A program made the translations under genes and the position numbers. Under the pieces are notes generated by a model. The model saw nothing but the letters and a program-made list of their open reading frames with translations. It did no database searches and was not told the origin of the DNA. Below, in pieces: positions 1-7,648 of a stretch of 34,262 nucleotides of DNA (position 1 is its first letter; the number at the start of each line of letters is the position of its first letter). The stretch spans positions 1 to 34,262 of the forward strand of contig CANRLM010000027.1 in the NCBI GenBank assembly GCA_947631435.1, written 5' to 3'. This DNA comes from an uncultured Akkermansia sp. GTDB taxonomy: Bacteria > Verrucomicrobiota > Verrucomicrobiia > Verrucomicrobiales > Akkermansiaceae.

Positions 1-112
1 CCAGAGCCTTGGGCTTGTTGGTGGTGAGCGTTTCCAGCCGCGAGCCCCTTCCGCCCGCCTGCACGATGATGTAGGGGAGACTCCCTCCCGATCCGGACTC
101 AACTGTTGTCAT
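1..112 (-). CDS. Nucleotidyltransferase, N-terminal fragment cut by window edge
   Basis: Only the first ~37 codons lie in the window; the gene runs off the left edge. Translating the minus strand gives a short variable leader, then YIIVQAGGRGSRLETLTTNK followed by PKAL, the classic nucleotide-binding signature of NTP-transferases that make NDP-sugars (GG-x-G-(S/T)-R-L ... T-x-x-x-PKAL). Such enzymes join a sugar 1-phosphate (or a related phospho-substrate) to an NTP in the cytosol. Two in-frame ATGs exist, at 121 and 112. A -10-like TAGACT at 122-127 leaves exactly 9 nt before the ATG at 112, the same spacing seen at other genes here, so 112 is preferred. Substrate cannot be told from this fragment. 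Confidence 0.8.
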   Translation of the reverse strand, partial: MTTVESGSGGSLPYIIVQAGGRGSRLETLTTNKPKAL

Positions 113-121
113 CTCTCTCAT

Positions 122-127
122 AGTCTA
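122..127 (-). promoter_or_regulatory. Putative -10 hexamer of the nucleotidyltransferase gene
   Basis: The minus strand reads TAGACT, 9 nt before the ATG at 112. No good -35 is visible 16-18 nt further upstream. It is listed because the spacing matches better-supported promoters in the window. Confidence 0.35.
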
Positions 128-147
128 TCTTTGGGTAATTTCTCTTC

Positions 148-1044
148 TCAGCCTGTAATCGTTTCCTCCTCACTCACCCACGGGAAGAAATAGGGGAATA
201 ATTTGCTCTCCACCGCTGCCGAGAGTTTCCAAACCCGGTACACACCCCTCTCCCACGTGTCCGTCTGCAGGCACGTCTCAGGAATGATGCTCTGCGCCGT
301 CCCGTCGTGCGGGATGATATACCATCCCCGGTTCGTCGGATCGGCTATGGCCATGTAGAGGTCTCTCTCCCGGTGCACGTCCGCCCTCTCCCCGGTCGCT
401 CTCCCCTTGATCTGCAGCAGCATCACCTCGTTGCCTCCCTCCGGACTCTCTCTCGTTGCGATCACATCCACCCCCCATGCGTCATTCATCACTCGCTGGC
501 ATTCGAATCCGTAGTCCGCCAGCAGCGACATCAGCTTCTGGACGCTGTATGCTTCCTTCCCACGCTCACTCAGCTCCTCGTACCTCACCGGCGCAAAGCG
601 CCGCACGCGCGGCTGCATCGTCCCCTCCCCCTTCACCGCTGTCTCCTCCCCCTGCGGCTCCTTCATCAGGCTGAACACCATCTGCGTGTCCCTCTGCGTC
701 ACCGCCGAGAAGATTTCTCCCCTCTTGTAGTCCGTGTAGAGCGAATACTTCTCGCTCGCCGCTCCACGGTCGATCACGTTGATGGCATGCTCGTGGAAGG
801 CTTTCTCAAGCTCCGCCGCGGGGGCCGAGAAAACGCGACGATCCCCGTTGATCGCGCACACGAACCAGTACCTCGCGTTGTTGCGAGCCGCCTCGCTCAA
901 CTTCTTCGTCCGTATGTTCATCCAACACCTCTCCTCGTTCGCCACGCAGGGCTTGGCGGCATAGACGGCATATCGGTAGGGTAACTTAATCTTCACGGCT
1001 GTTTTCGTTCTGACTATCTGTCGTTGCACCCGCGGATGCCGCAC
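148..1044 (-). CDS. PDDEXK-like nuclease-fold protein, unknown role
   Basis: This is a 298-residue protein. The C-terminal half has a pattern typical of restriction-endonuclease-like folds: a helix (LMSLLADYGFECQRV), then WGVDVIA with Asp193, a short loop, and a strand LLQIKGR with Gln211 and Lys213 (D-x17-QxK), followed by a helix and GWYIIPHDG. This resembles DUF4365-type and other host-encoded PDDEXK proteins. The N-terminal part (residues 50-130) is not recognised. The GTG at 1044 lies 9 nt after a -10 TATACT, which fits a leaderless start. An internal ATG at 921 with an upstream GAGGAG is the alternative, giving 257 residues. No methyltransferase or antitoxin partner is adjacent, so it is not an evident restriction or TA gene. 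A DNA-cleaving role is inferred only from the fold-like motif. Confidence 0.65.
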   Translation of the reverse strand: MRHPRVQRQIVRTKTAVKIKLPYRYAVYAAKPCVANEERCWMNIRTKKLSEAARNNARYWFVCAINGDRRVFSAPAAELEKAFHEHAINVIDRGAASEKYSLYTDYKRGEIFSAVTQRDTQMVFSLMKEPQGEETAVKGEGTMQPRVRRFAPVRYEELSERGKEAYSVQKLMSLLADYGFECQRVMNDAWGVDVIATRESPEGGNEVMLLQIKGRATGERADVHRERDLYMAIADPTNRGWYIIPHDGTAQSIIPETCLQTDTWERGVYRVWKLSAAVESKLFPYFFPWVSEEETITG

Positions 1045-1053
1045 GACCGCCGC

Positions 1054-1059
1054 AGTATA
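1054..1059 (-). promoter_or_regulatory. -10 hexamer of the PDDEXK gene
   Basis: The minus strand reads TATACT, 9 nt before the GTG at 1044. It lies at the outer end of the left arm of the mirrored repeat. The -35 region (17-18 nt upstream) is weak. Confidence 0.5.
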
Positions 1060-1250
1060 TCTCTTTTCAAATGCGATGCACCGACGCCATTGCGATGACT
1101 ATTTCTCAATCAATATGTTATCGTTTATCCTCTTTTTCTATTTTAACAAGACCCCTTTTTCTTTTTAACTTCTTCCAATCCCCTGAATTCCTCATCACAG
1201 CGCACTTTTTTGATTATTTTGCTGTACATCGGTTTTGAAAAGAGATATAC
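1055..1250. repeat. Mirrored 27-bp promoter modules (inverted repeat, 24/27 identical)
   Basis: Arms at 1055-1081 (minus-strand reading) and 1224-1250 (plus-strand reading) share TTTGAAAAGAGATATAC exactly and match at 24 of 27 positions. Each arm includes a -10-like TATAC(T/A) and the spacer region before it. The left copy faces the PDDEXK gene, the right copy faces 1251-1751, which has no large ORF. The 142 bp between them is AT-rich. It could be a divergent promoter pair or paired operator sites for one regulator. Confidence 0.75.
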
Positions 1251-1282
1251 ACCCAAAAATAGATGTTATGCACTTGCTATCA

Positions 1283-1369
1283 ATGAACAATATGAATCAT
1301 TATGAAAAAGACGAAAAATCAAAGGGGATGAATCATATCCCCTGCAAGATGAGCGAATTTGGAGCCTGA
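1283..1369 (+). CDS. Possible 28-residue small ORF
   Basis: An ATG at 1283 opens a 28-codon frame ending at TGA 1367-1369, with peptide start MNNMNHYEKDEKSKGMNHIP. It starts about 32 nt after the -10-like TATACA of the right-hand mirrored promoter (1246-1251). The 9-mer ATGAATCAT occurs twice (1292-1300, 1328-1336), the second forming the loop side of a hairpin. There is no Shine-Dalgarno and no family recognised. Chance is a real possibility, and the region could equally encode a non-coding RNA. Confidence 0.2.
   Translation: MNNMNHYEKDEKSKGMNHIPCKMSEFGA
1323..1343. other. Hairpin AGGGGAT / ATCCCCT
   Basis: A perfect 7-bp stem flanks a 7-nt loop. On the minus strand it is followed by a T-rich stretch, so it could act as a weak terminator in that direction. 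On the plus strand it would be a stem within any transcript from the right-hand mirrored promoter. The rest of the 1045-1751 gap (outside the mirrored promoters and the repeat from about 1453) shows nothing I recognise. Confidence 0.4.
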
Positions 1370-1452
1370 CAGGCCTGGCAATACCCCTTCTAAATCAATA
1401 ATTCTCCGTCAATTTCCCCAAATCCCGCCCCATGACAAACGCAATTAAGATA

Positions 1453-1700
1453 AACACGAAGTATTGATCCAGCGAACCGAAGGCTCGGGAATTGCGAAGC
1501 GACAGCTGAGGTAGTGGAATGAAACGTGCGTAGGAGCTAATGAGAAAAGTTGATCAAGGAGCTAGGCCGGAGATGCAGCTCCGCATGCGCATAAAGCTTT
1601 CTAATCACCCCTCCGCCATACCCAAAAATCCGTCTCCGTTACCGCTCCGCAAAAACATGCAAAGCGCACTAATTTCCAACTTCGTATTTCTTTTTGCCCT
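1453..1700 (+). repeat. Dispersed intergenic repeat, copy R1
   Basis: The right part (1608-1700) aligns over its length with 25614-25706, sharing CCCCTCCG, a GCTCCGC-AAAAC block and the end motif TTCCAACTTCGTATTTC. Earlier, AGGAGCTA units at about 1531 and 1557 match AGGAAACTA/AGGAAGCTA units of the 25.5-kb copy. The left edge ACGAAGTATTGATCCAGCG resembles the left part of the 13.2-kb copy. It ends about 17-27 nt before the -35 of the lipoprotein promoter. Exact borders are uncertain. Confidence 0.6.
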
Positions 1701-1716
1701 GCGGAAAAGCCGCGTC

Positions 1717-1745
1717 TTGCAAAAGTCAAATTTTCGTGGTATCAT
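1717..1745 (+). promoter_or_regulatory. Promoter of the lipoprotein gene, leaderless geometry
   Basis: TTGCAA (1717-1722), a 17-bp spacer and TATCAT (1740-1745) are followed by only 6 nt (GCCGCG) before the ATG at 1752. With initiation 6-7 nt after the -10, the mRNA would begin at or next to the start codon. Confidence 0.75.
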
Positions 1746-1751
1746 GCCGCG

Positions 1752-2606
1752 ATGAAACGGGATCCAGTACTGCTGTTGGTTGCACTTCTGCTCTGCGCCT
1801 GCCAGCAAACGCCACCTGCGATGGACACGCCCCCATACGAGGGCTCTGTGGACACAGCGGCAGATAAACCCGCAAACTACCAAGCTCTTCCGGGACAGGC
1901 GGCTACATCCTCTACCCCATCTGAAACCATGACGGCGTTTGAATTTGCCGCGGCTTCTCTGGGAGTAAAGACCGAGGATTCGCCTGCAGAGACATCATCT
2001 GCCGAAGCTCCACCTCCGCAGCCCACCACCTTCATCCCGAGACAACCGGAGATACAAACCCCACCTCGTCCGGTGATACCGCCAACTTCAACCAATAGCG
2101 CACCGCCTATCCCGGATCCACGTCCCGTCAATGAAACTCCTGCTTCTGCTCCCATTCCTGAACCGTCTGCGGCAAGCAGTTCCACGCCGGTGAGCGCCGG
2201 AGAAGCTCGCAGTGGAGCCGCCGGCATTTCTGCCACACAAATTAAAAGCTCTGCCTACGATGCCGGTTACGCCGTGCAAATAGTTAACGGCACGAGTGGG
2301 CGTCTGTTTGTCGAGGCTCAGGACGACTCCGGCAATATCTTCCCCTTCGGGTTCATGTACGCCGGACAGCGCATAGCGTCCCGACCCCAGGATCCCCGTC
2401 CCATCAGTGGACAACTGACCGTTATCATCCGCGACCCGGATCAGCCCGGTGCGCCGGAGCTGCGCCGCTATAAAGTGCAACCGGCGGAAAATTACATGGG
2501 ACACACACTGGGTGTGACTATCCTGCCCGGCGGGCGCTACCGCGCTGCTGTGGATGGCAAGGTGTACTACAGCACCCCCGCGCAGAATGCCTCTACTGCA
2601 AACTAA
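1752..2606 (+). CDS. Predicted lipoprotein with Pro/Ser-rich linker
   Basis: A 284-residue protein with a lipoprotein signal: positively charged start, hydrophobic run VLLLVALLL and a lipobox LCAC with Cys17 as the acylated residue. Residues about 20-165 are low-complexity, rich in Pro, Ser, Thr and Ala, a likely flexible tether. Residues about 170-284 form a compact domain (starts YDAGYAVQIVNGTSGRLFVE) with many beta-type stretches and a GRYRAAVDGKVYY ending. The family is not recognised. It is expected to be anchored in a membrane and to display the C-terminal domain in the periplasm or at the surface. It sits alone: the downstream pyrF has its own promoter. The start is fixed by the promoter 6 nt upstream and the signal sequence. 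Confidence 0.75.
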   Translation: MKRDPVLLLVALLLCACQQTPPAMDTPPYEGSVDTAADKPANYQALPGQAATSSTPSETMTAFEFAAASLGVKTEDSPAETSSAEAPPPQPTTFIPRQPEIQTPPRPVIPPTSTNSAPPIPDPRPVNETPASAPIPEPSAASSSTPVSAGEARSGAAGISATQIKSSAYDAGYAVQIVNGTSGRLFVEAQDDSGNIFPFGFMYAGQRIASRPQDPRPISGQLTVIIRDPDQPGAPELRRYKVQPAENYMGHTLGVTILPGGRYRAAVDGKVYYSTPAQNASTAN

Positions 2607-2695
2607 CAGGGAAAAATGTTAAAGTTTCCCACTTGCAGAAGCCGTGGGAGAACCGGCAGTTTGGGAAATTCCACACAAGCGCAATTCCAATACAC

Positions 2696-2724
2696 TTGCA
2701 CGGCAGTAAGCTTTGTGATACACT
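2696..2724 (+). promoter_or_regulatory. Promoter of the pyrF operon, leaderless geometry
   Basis: TTGCAC (2696-2701), a 17-bp spacer and TACACT (2719-2724) are followed by 6 nt before the pyrF ATG at 2731. The arrangement is identical to the lipoprotein promoter. Confidence 0.75.
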
Positions 2725-2730
2725 GTCGGC

Positions 2731-3510
2731 ATGGGATACGCGGACAAACTTGCAACGAGGATTGCGGCGATAAAATCAGCCCTTTGCGTGGGACTCGATC
2801 CGCGCCCGGAGGGGAATGATTTGGCCGCCACGGGGCGCTGGCTGCAGCAAGTTGTGGAAGAGACTGCTCCGTTCGCTGCCGCTTACAAGCCTAATATCGC
2901 CTACTTCGAAGCCATGGGATTGGGCGGTATGGATCTCCTTGCCGGCCTTTTGAAGGACATGCCAAAGGATATTCCGGTGGTTCTGGACGTAAAGCGTGGT
3001 GATATCGGCGAAACGCAAAAATACTATGCTCGCGCCTATTTTGAGCAGTTGCAGGTGGATGCCGTTACCCTCAACCCCTTCATGGGTTACGACACCCTCG
3101 CACCTTTCCTCAGTAGTGAAGAGAAGGCTGTCTACCTGCTCTGTGTCACCTCCAATGGCGGCGCGGCAGATATTGAACGCCAGCGCTTGACGGATGGACG
3201 CAGGGTGTATAATCTCGTCGGCGACATGGTGGAACGCGCCAGACGCGAAGGTGCTATAACAGAAGTGGGTCTGGTGGTGGGTCTCACGAATGCGGACAGT
3301 CGCCTGCTGTCGGAATTGCCGGATGCGCCTCTGCTCATCCCGGGACTTGGTGTGCAAGGAGGGGAACTCCGCTCACTGAAGGGAGGAAACCGTAAAGCTC
3401 CGGTGCTCATCAATGTTTCCCGCGGCATACTCTACAAGAATCCGGAACTCAGCTTCGCTGAAAAAGCACGAGATTTCGCGACACAGATCCGCGATGCTCT
3501 GGAGCTCTGA
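2731..3510 (+). CDS. pyrF: Orotidine 5'-phosphate decarboxylase, subfamily 2
   Basis: Catalyses the last step of de novo UMP synthesis, decarboxylation of OMP, in the cytosol. The 259-residue protein carries the catalytic D-x-K-x-x-D set in VVLDVKRGDIGET (Asp86, Lys88, Asp91), preceded by ALCVGLDPRP near residue 18 and KPNIAYFEAMG around 53. Near residues 205-235 it has LLIPGLGVQGGE and VLINVSRGILY, the phosphate-binding end of the barrel. Length and the KPNIAYFE segment fit the longer subfamily 2 form rather than the E. coli-type enzyme. It heads an operon: thyA follows after 28 nt. The ATG lies 6 nt after the -10, so translation likely uses a leaderless mRNA. Confidence 0.95.
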   Translation: MGYADKLATRIAAIKSALCVGLDPRPEGNDLAATGRWLQQVVEETAPFAAAYKPNIAYFEAMGLGGMDLLAGLLKDMPKDIPVVLDVKRGDIGETQKYYARAYFEQLQVDAVTLNPFMGYDTLAPFLSSEEKAVYLLCVTSNGGAADIERQRLTDGRRVYNLVGDMVERARREGAITEVGLVVGLTNADSRLLSELPDAPLLIPGLGVQGGELRSLKGGNRKAPVLINVSRGILYKNPELSFAEKARDFATQIRDALEL

Positions 3511-3538
3511 TTTTTCTCTCCCTCCCCCCTACTAACCC

Positions 3539-4354
3539 ATGAAACAATACCTCGAGCTGCTGGATGATGTATTGACGCATGGTGTAGCCCGCAAGGATCG
3601 TACCGGTACAGGAACCATCGGCGTTTTCGGTCGCCAGGTGCGTTTCAATCTACAGGACGGTTTCCCCTGCCTCACCACAAAGAAATTGCACCTACGCTCC
3701 ATCATCCATGAGCTGCTGTGGTTCCTGATGGGCAGCACCAACGTGCGCTACTTGCAGGAAAACGGCGTGACTATTTGGGACGAATGGGCCGATGAAAACG
3801 GCGAACTGGGACCCGTGTACGGCTCCCAGTGGCGTCACTGGCCGGATGGTCTCGGAGGCAGTATCGACCAGATTGATCGCCTCATCTGCGGGTTAAAAGA
3901 GAATCCATGGAGTCGCCGCCATATCGTCAGCGCCTGGAATGTAGCTCAGGTAGACAGCATGGCACTTCCTCCATGCCACTGCTTATTCCAGTTTTGCGTG
4001 ATTCCCTCTCAGCAACCCGGACAACGCCATGGGTTGAGCTTGCAACTCTATCAACGCAGCTGCGACCTGTTCCTCGGTGTGCCATTCAACATTGCCAGCT
4101 ACGCTCTGCTGTTACTCATGGTCGCTCAGGTGTGCGACTACGAGCCGCGTGAGTTTGTACACACCTTTGGAGACCTGCACCTCTACACCAATCATTTAGA
4201 TCAGGCTCGTCTGCAACTCACCCGAGAACCGCGAACTCTCCCCACCATGAGACTTAACCCGCAGGTGAAACAGATTGATGCCTTCCATTACGAGGATTTC
4301 ACACTGGAGAACTACAACCCTTATCCCCACATCAAAGCCCCCGTCTCCGTATGA
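3539..4354 (+). CDS. thyA: Thymidylate synthase
   Basis: Converts dUMP to dTMP with methylene-tetrahydrofolate, yielding dihydrofolate. The 271-residue length is typical. Seen motifs: RKDRTGTGT near residue 18 (phosphate-binding Arg), the folate/dUMP-contact WDEWAD, the catalytic Cys146 in [11 protein letters not shown], and [20 protein letters not shown]. The C-terminus ends IKAPVSV as in the family. It overlaps folA by 4 nt (ATGA), coupling it to the enzyme that recycles its folate product. There is no Shine-Dalgarno; the start is preceded by a long C/T-rich tract. Confidence 0.97.
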   Translation: MKQYLELLDDVLTHGVARKDRTGTGTIGVFGRQVRFNLQDGFPCLTTKKLHLRSIIHELLWFLMGSTNVRYLQENGVTIWDEWADENGELGPVYGSQWRHWPDGLGGSIDQIDRLICGLKENPWSRRHIVSAWNVAQVDSMALPPCHCLFQFCVIPSQQPGQRHGLSLQLYQRSCDLFLGVPFNIASYALLLLMVAQVCDYEPREFVHTFGDLHLYTNHLDQARLQLTREPRTLPTMRLNPQVKQIDAFHYEDFTLENYNPYPHIKAPVSV

Positions 4355-4818
4355 TTTTCCATTTCACCGGCGTTGTCGCCATGGATGAGCGCCGCGCCAT
4401 TGGTCTGCGCGGAAGCTTGCCCTGGCACATCCCTGCAGACCTGCGTCACTTCAAACAAATCACCATGAGTCACCCCATTTTGATGGGGCGTAAGACCTTT
4501 GAAAGTCTCGGCCGCCCTCTACCCGGAAGGCAGAATATCGTTCTCTCGCGCAATGCAGACTACCGGCCCGAAGGCATCTGCATTATTCGCGATCTCTCCG
4601 AGCTGGAGCAAATCAAATTACAGAACCCGGAAATAATGGTCATCGGGGGGGCAAAGATTTACAAACTCCTCCTGCCTCTCATGAGCAAACTGCATGTCTC
4701 CCGCGTGCCCGGTTTTCACAAGGCTGATACCTTCTTTCCCCCTTTCGAGCATCTCTTCCCGGCGCACAGCAGTCCGCTACCGATGGATGGTTTTAGCGCG
4801 ATCACCTACACCCGTTGA
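4351..4818 (+). CDS. folA: Dihydrofolate reductase
   Basis: Reduces dihydrofolate to tetrahydrofolate with NADPH, regenerating the cofactor used by the upstream ThyA. The 155-residue protein shows the expected features: [24 protein letters not shown] with the acidic active-site Asp30, [18 protein letters not shown] for NADPH binding, and [14 protein letters not shown]. The ATG overlaps the thyA stop, so translation is probably coupled. The next gene begins 7 nt after its TGA. The C-terminus is slightly short compared with typical 160-170-residue enzymes, but no core motif is missing. Confidence 0.96.
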   Translation: MIFHFTGVVAMDERRAIGLRGSLPWHIPADLRHFKQITMSHPILMGRKTFESLGRPLPGRQNIVLSRNADYRPEGICIIRDLSELEQIKLQNPEIMVIGGAKIYKLLLPLMSKLHVSRVPGFHKADTFFPPFEHLFPAHSSPLPMDGFSAITYTR

Positions 4819-4825
4819 AAGGTAT

Positions 4826-6895
4826 ATGCACATCCGTCTCCCCAGAAGAATCTCTACCCCTGGCAGCCCCGAATGCCGCGCCCCATGGCGGGTCTTGTAC
4901 GGGATTACATTTTCTCTCTTCCTGCTGCTGCTCTCTCTTGCCCCGACCCGGGGAGACTCCCCTGCCAAAATCGATCACCCCATGCCACCTGTCAGGGGTG
5001 AATCGGGCTCTGATACTTCCTCCACCGAACCTGAGAATGAGGTCCCGGATCTGTTGAACGCTTCCTCTGAGGCCACGCAAGTGTGGCGTAACCTCGCCAC
5101 CACCGCGCTCAAAAAGAATGAGATGGACCGGTTCATAACCCTGCTTAAGGGCAAGATTCGCTCCGATGCACCGACCGTCATTACCGCCGATCGCTTTAGC
5201 TACGCCACCTGCAAAGCATCCAAAATTTTCCTTCCTTCGCTTGATCTCTGTCTTCTGACTGATCTGCTCGGCACCACAGATCTGCAGGAGTTGCTTGCCC
5301 CGGCATGCCACGAACCGGGCAAAGACGACGGCTCCCCCCATGCTTTCATCCTCTGGCTTCTGCAGGATGACGGTCGTGCATTGCACACTTTTCTGCAAAA
5401 CTTTGTGTTGAACTCCGGGATTAGTGCTCAGATGCCGTACTCTTTCACCACTTTTTACACACTCTGGCAACTCACTCCTGCTAAGGAGCGCTCGCGCTAC
5501 CTGAACCTGGCGATAGCCTGCTCTCTGGTACAAAAGGAAATTGCAGAGCAGCAACCCATGCTGCGCAACTGCACTGAGCACTTGTTGAGCATGCCCGAAC
5601 TCTACAATTACTTTCGCGAAGCGGATAAAAAACGCAATTTGCTCACTGATATCAAAAAGCTTTCACCGAGCGACCTCCTTTATGTGGTGCAGCTGCGCCT
5701 CCCGCAATCTGAGATAGATTATGTGCATAAAAAAATGCGCTTCCGGCGCGACAACTGGGGGGACGCTTACGGCTCCATTGAATACCTGATGGAGCGCGCT
5801 ACGCAAAACTCTGACCCCTACAAAAAATACACGTTCAGTGAAATCAAAAAACTCGGAGGCGTCTGCCGTGACCAGGCGTACTACGCCGCTTACTCCGCCC
5901 GCTGCAAAGGAATTCCTGCCGTGATTATCATTGGCGATGGCGACCGCAGTCTTCACGCCTGGGTGGGGCTGCTTTCCAACGACAAGAGTTGGACCACGAC
6001 AGGTTCCTACGGCTACAACACAGGGCGTTACCTCAATCCCTGTTCCGGCTTCAACCAGCACGAATCAACCCTGCTGGACAGCAACAACCGACTCAGTGGC
6101 GACAAGCAGGCCATGGCGGCGGACGGCATTATGCTGTCGGTTTACATGAGCCACATCGATTGCAAAGAACAGGCTCTGGCCGCAGCGAAATTCGTTACCT
6201 CCAACTTCCCTCTTCTCACCGCCGCATGGCAAAACCGCATCAAAGTGATGGAGCAGTGTGGCGAGCTCGTGACGGAAAAAGATTGGAAAAAAGTACACTC
6301 TGAACTTTCACGCCTCTACAAAAAGAACACCGAGCTCATTGATCTGGCCCAGGATATCCAGTCTTCCAAGCTCATGGAAGGAAAGAACGATCTCACCAGA
6401 AAAAACGCACTCAAAAAAGACGCCCGAAAGATCGCCATGTTCGTCGATACCGGACGCATGGACTTGCTCGCCGGTGCGCTGAGACGCCAGGCGGAAATTC
6501 CTGCACGCAATGGAAACGGAAAAGAATTGGCTTCTTTCTTCAAGTCTCTCATCAAGCAGTATGCCTCGCGTGCGGATGTGCTCCTGACGGTCCTCGAGAC
6601 CTATAAAGCTATGCTGAATGAATACGCCGAAGCGGTGCAAGGTAACGAAAAGCTGAACGAGAAAAAGCGAACTGCCCTTGTGCAGTCAGCCTGGCGCAGC
6701 GCAGCTAAAGATGCCATGACTTACTACGGCAGGCATGCGTACGAAACTGGTGACTACTTTGTCATTAAAAAAGCGCACGCTGTTATGTTCAAAATTGCCG
6801 AGTTCTGGCGCATGGCCGGTGATGAGGATCGGGCGGACGACATCGAAGATGAGGCCGAAAAAAAATTGAAAGAAAGCAGGGACAACACCACCTAG
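4826..6895 (+). CDS. Exported protein with transglutaminase-like domain
   Basis: A 689-residue protein if the ATG at 4826, 7 nt after folA, is used; upstream in-frame codons only extend into folA. Residues about 23-40 (VLYGITFSLFLLLLSLAP) form a signal peptide or membrane anchor. A transglutaminase/peptidase-like core lies near residues 340-400: GGVCRDQAYYAAYSARCKG with candidate nucleophile Cys347, then SLHAWVGLL with His377, 30 residues later, as in papain-like transglutaminase folds. The third catalytic acid is not clearly placed. The regions before and after are alpha-helical and Lys/Glu-rich. The substrate is unknown; a periplasmic or envelope amidase or crosslinker is inferred. It is the last gene of the pyrF-thyA-folA operon, with no obvious functional link to it. 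Confidence 0.75.
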   Translation: MHIRLPRRISTPGSPECRAPWRVLYGITFSLFLLLLSLAPTRGDSPAKIDHPMPPVRGESGSDTSSTEPENEVPDLLNASSEATQVWRNLATTALKKNEMDRFITLLKGKIRSDAPTVITADRFSYATCKASKIFLPSLDLCLLTDLLGTTDLQELLAPACHEPGKDDGSPHAFILWLLQDDGRALHTFLQNFVLNSGISAQMPYSFTTFYTLWQLTPAKERSRYLNLAIACSLVQKEIAEQQPMLRNCTEHLLSMPELYNYFREADKKRNLLTDIKKLSPSDLLYVVQLRLPQSEIDYVHKKMRFRRDNWGDAYGSIEYLMERATQNSDPYKKYTFSEIKKLGGVCRDQAYYAAYSARCKGIPAVIIIGDGDRSLHAWVGLLSNDKSWTTTGSYGYNTGRYLNPCSGFNQHESTLLDSNNRLSGDKQAMAADGIMLSVYMSHIDCKEQALAAAKFVTSNFPLLTAAWQNRIKVMEQCGELVTEKDWKKVHSELSRLYKKNTELIDLAQDIQSSKLMEGKNDLTRKNALKKDARKIAMFVDTGRMDLLAGALRRQAEIPARNGNGKELASFFKSLIKQYASRADVLLTVLETYKAMLNEYAEAVQGNEKLNEKKRTALVQSAWRSAAKDAMTYYGRHAYETGDYFVIKKAHAVMFKIAEFWRMAGDEDRADDIEDEAEKKLKESRDNTT

Positions 6896-6907
6896 CAGGA
6901 CGAGATC

Positions 6908-7507
6908 TCACTCATTCGTACCTTCATGATCCTGTAAATCAACGATTTGAAGTTTCCCGAGCGTTTCTTGCTTGTGCCCGGGCATGTAGCTGTAGCGCAG
7001 GCGGCGTTCGTTGATCCGCGGCTTCCGGTAATAATATCGATACACCTCACCCGTTTCTTTGTGGCACAAGGCATAACGAGCCTTATGTCCCTCCCCCGGC
7101 TCAACGGGAGAAAAATCCTCGCATACGCACATGGCGCGCTCCCCTGCAATCCCCAGCTCCGCGCAGGCTCGTTGCCAGGCAGCGCCATGTCCCCGTTCAT
7201 GGTATTTCTCCCAGGCGCGAGCATGCGCCAGCTCGTGCAGCACCGTGCGCCGTATCAGCTCCGGATCCTTCTCCAGATATGCTTCCACGAAGTACCTCGA
7301 AAAAGAAATGATTTTCTCGTTTAGTCGACAACACCCCAGGCGCTTCACAGCCCGATCCCAGCGCATGACCCAACCCGGCGACACACAGAGTTCCAAACAC
7401 TCCTCTGCGTACTTCTCCACATCCTCCGCGCTTTTCCAGCCCCCGGCCACCGGCAGAAGCAACAGCTCCGGCGCCTTCTGCGGTAATTGTCCCCACATGC
7501 CCGGCAT
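6908..7507 (-). CDS. SprT-like zinc metallopeptidase-family protein
   Basis: A 199-residue protein with the zinc-peptidase core VLHELAHARAWEKYHERGHG, i.e. HExxH plus a third His about a dozen residues later, followed by AAWQRACAELG, as in the SprT/SPRTN-like family. The C-terminal part (ALCHKETGEVYRYYYR) resembles the family's strand pair, but the four cysteines of a full zinc ribbon are not all present. The cellular role of bacterial SprT proteins is poorly known; protein cleavage is inferred. Unlike most genes here it has a purine-rich GGAGGGAGG about 10 nt before its ATG. A second in-frame ATG at 7498 is possible. It converges with the transglutaminase gene across a 12-bp gap. Confidence 0.8.
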   Translation of the reverse strand: MPGMWGQLPQKAPELLLLPVAGGWKSAEDVEKYAEECLELCVSPGWVMRWDRAVKRLGCCRLNEKIISFSRYFVEAYLEKDPELIRRTVLHELAHARAWEKYHERGHGAAWQRACAELGIAGERAMCVCEDFSPVEPGEGHKARYALCHKETGEVYRYYYRKPRINERRLRYSYMPGHKQETLGKLQIVDLQDHEGTNE

Positions 7508-7608
7508 TTAAGCACTACCTCCCTCCTGCTGCAAGCGTTTTTTATCCGCTTCTCAAAACAGTTATTCCTTCTCTCCTTAGCATCTTACACCAACGCATCT
7601 ATTCATTC

Positions 7609-7636
7609 TTGCCAATCGTCCAGAGAAGAGTATAAT
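7609..7636 (+). promoter_or_regulatory. Promoter of rfbB-hisS
   Basis: TTGCCA (7609-7614), a 16-bp spacer and a perfect TATAAT (7631-7636) leave 12 nt before the rfbB ATG, so the predicted leader is about 5 nt. Confidence 0.7.
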
Positions 7637-7648
7637 GCTCGCTGACGC

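Noticed and set aside
307..984. 225-codon plus-strand frame opposite the PDDEXK gene
   Set aside because: Pro/Arg/His-rich shadow; the minus-strand frame has nuclease-fold motifs and a promoter.
148..1044. Restriction-modification or toxin-antitoxin system
   Set aside because: No methyltransferase, specificity subunit or antitoxin-like gene is adjacent; the PDDEXK motif alone does not define such a system.
2627..2649. Hairpin TCCCAC/GTGGGA after the lipoprotein gene as a terminator
   Set aside because: No T-run follows on the plus strand; the stem is only 6 bp.
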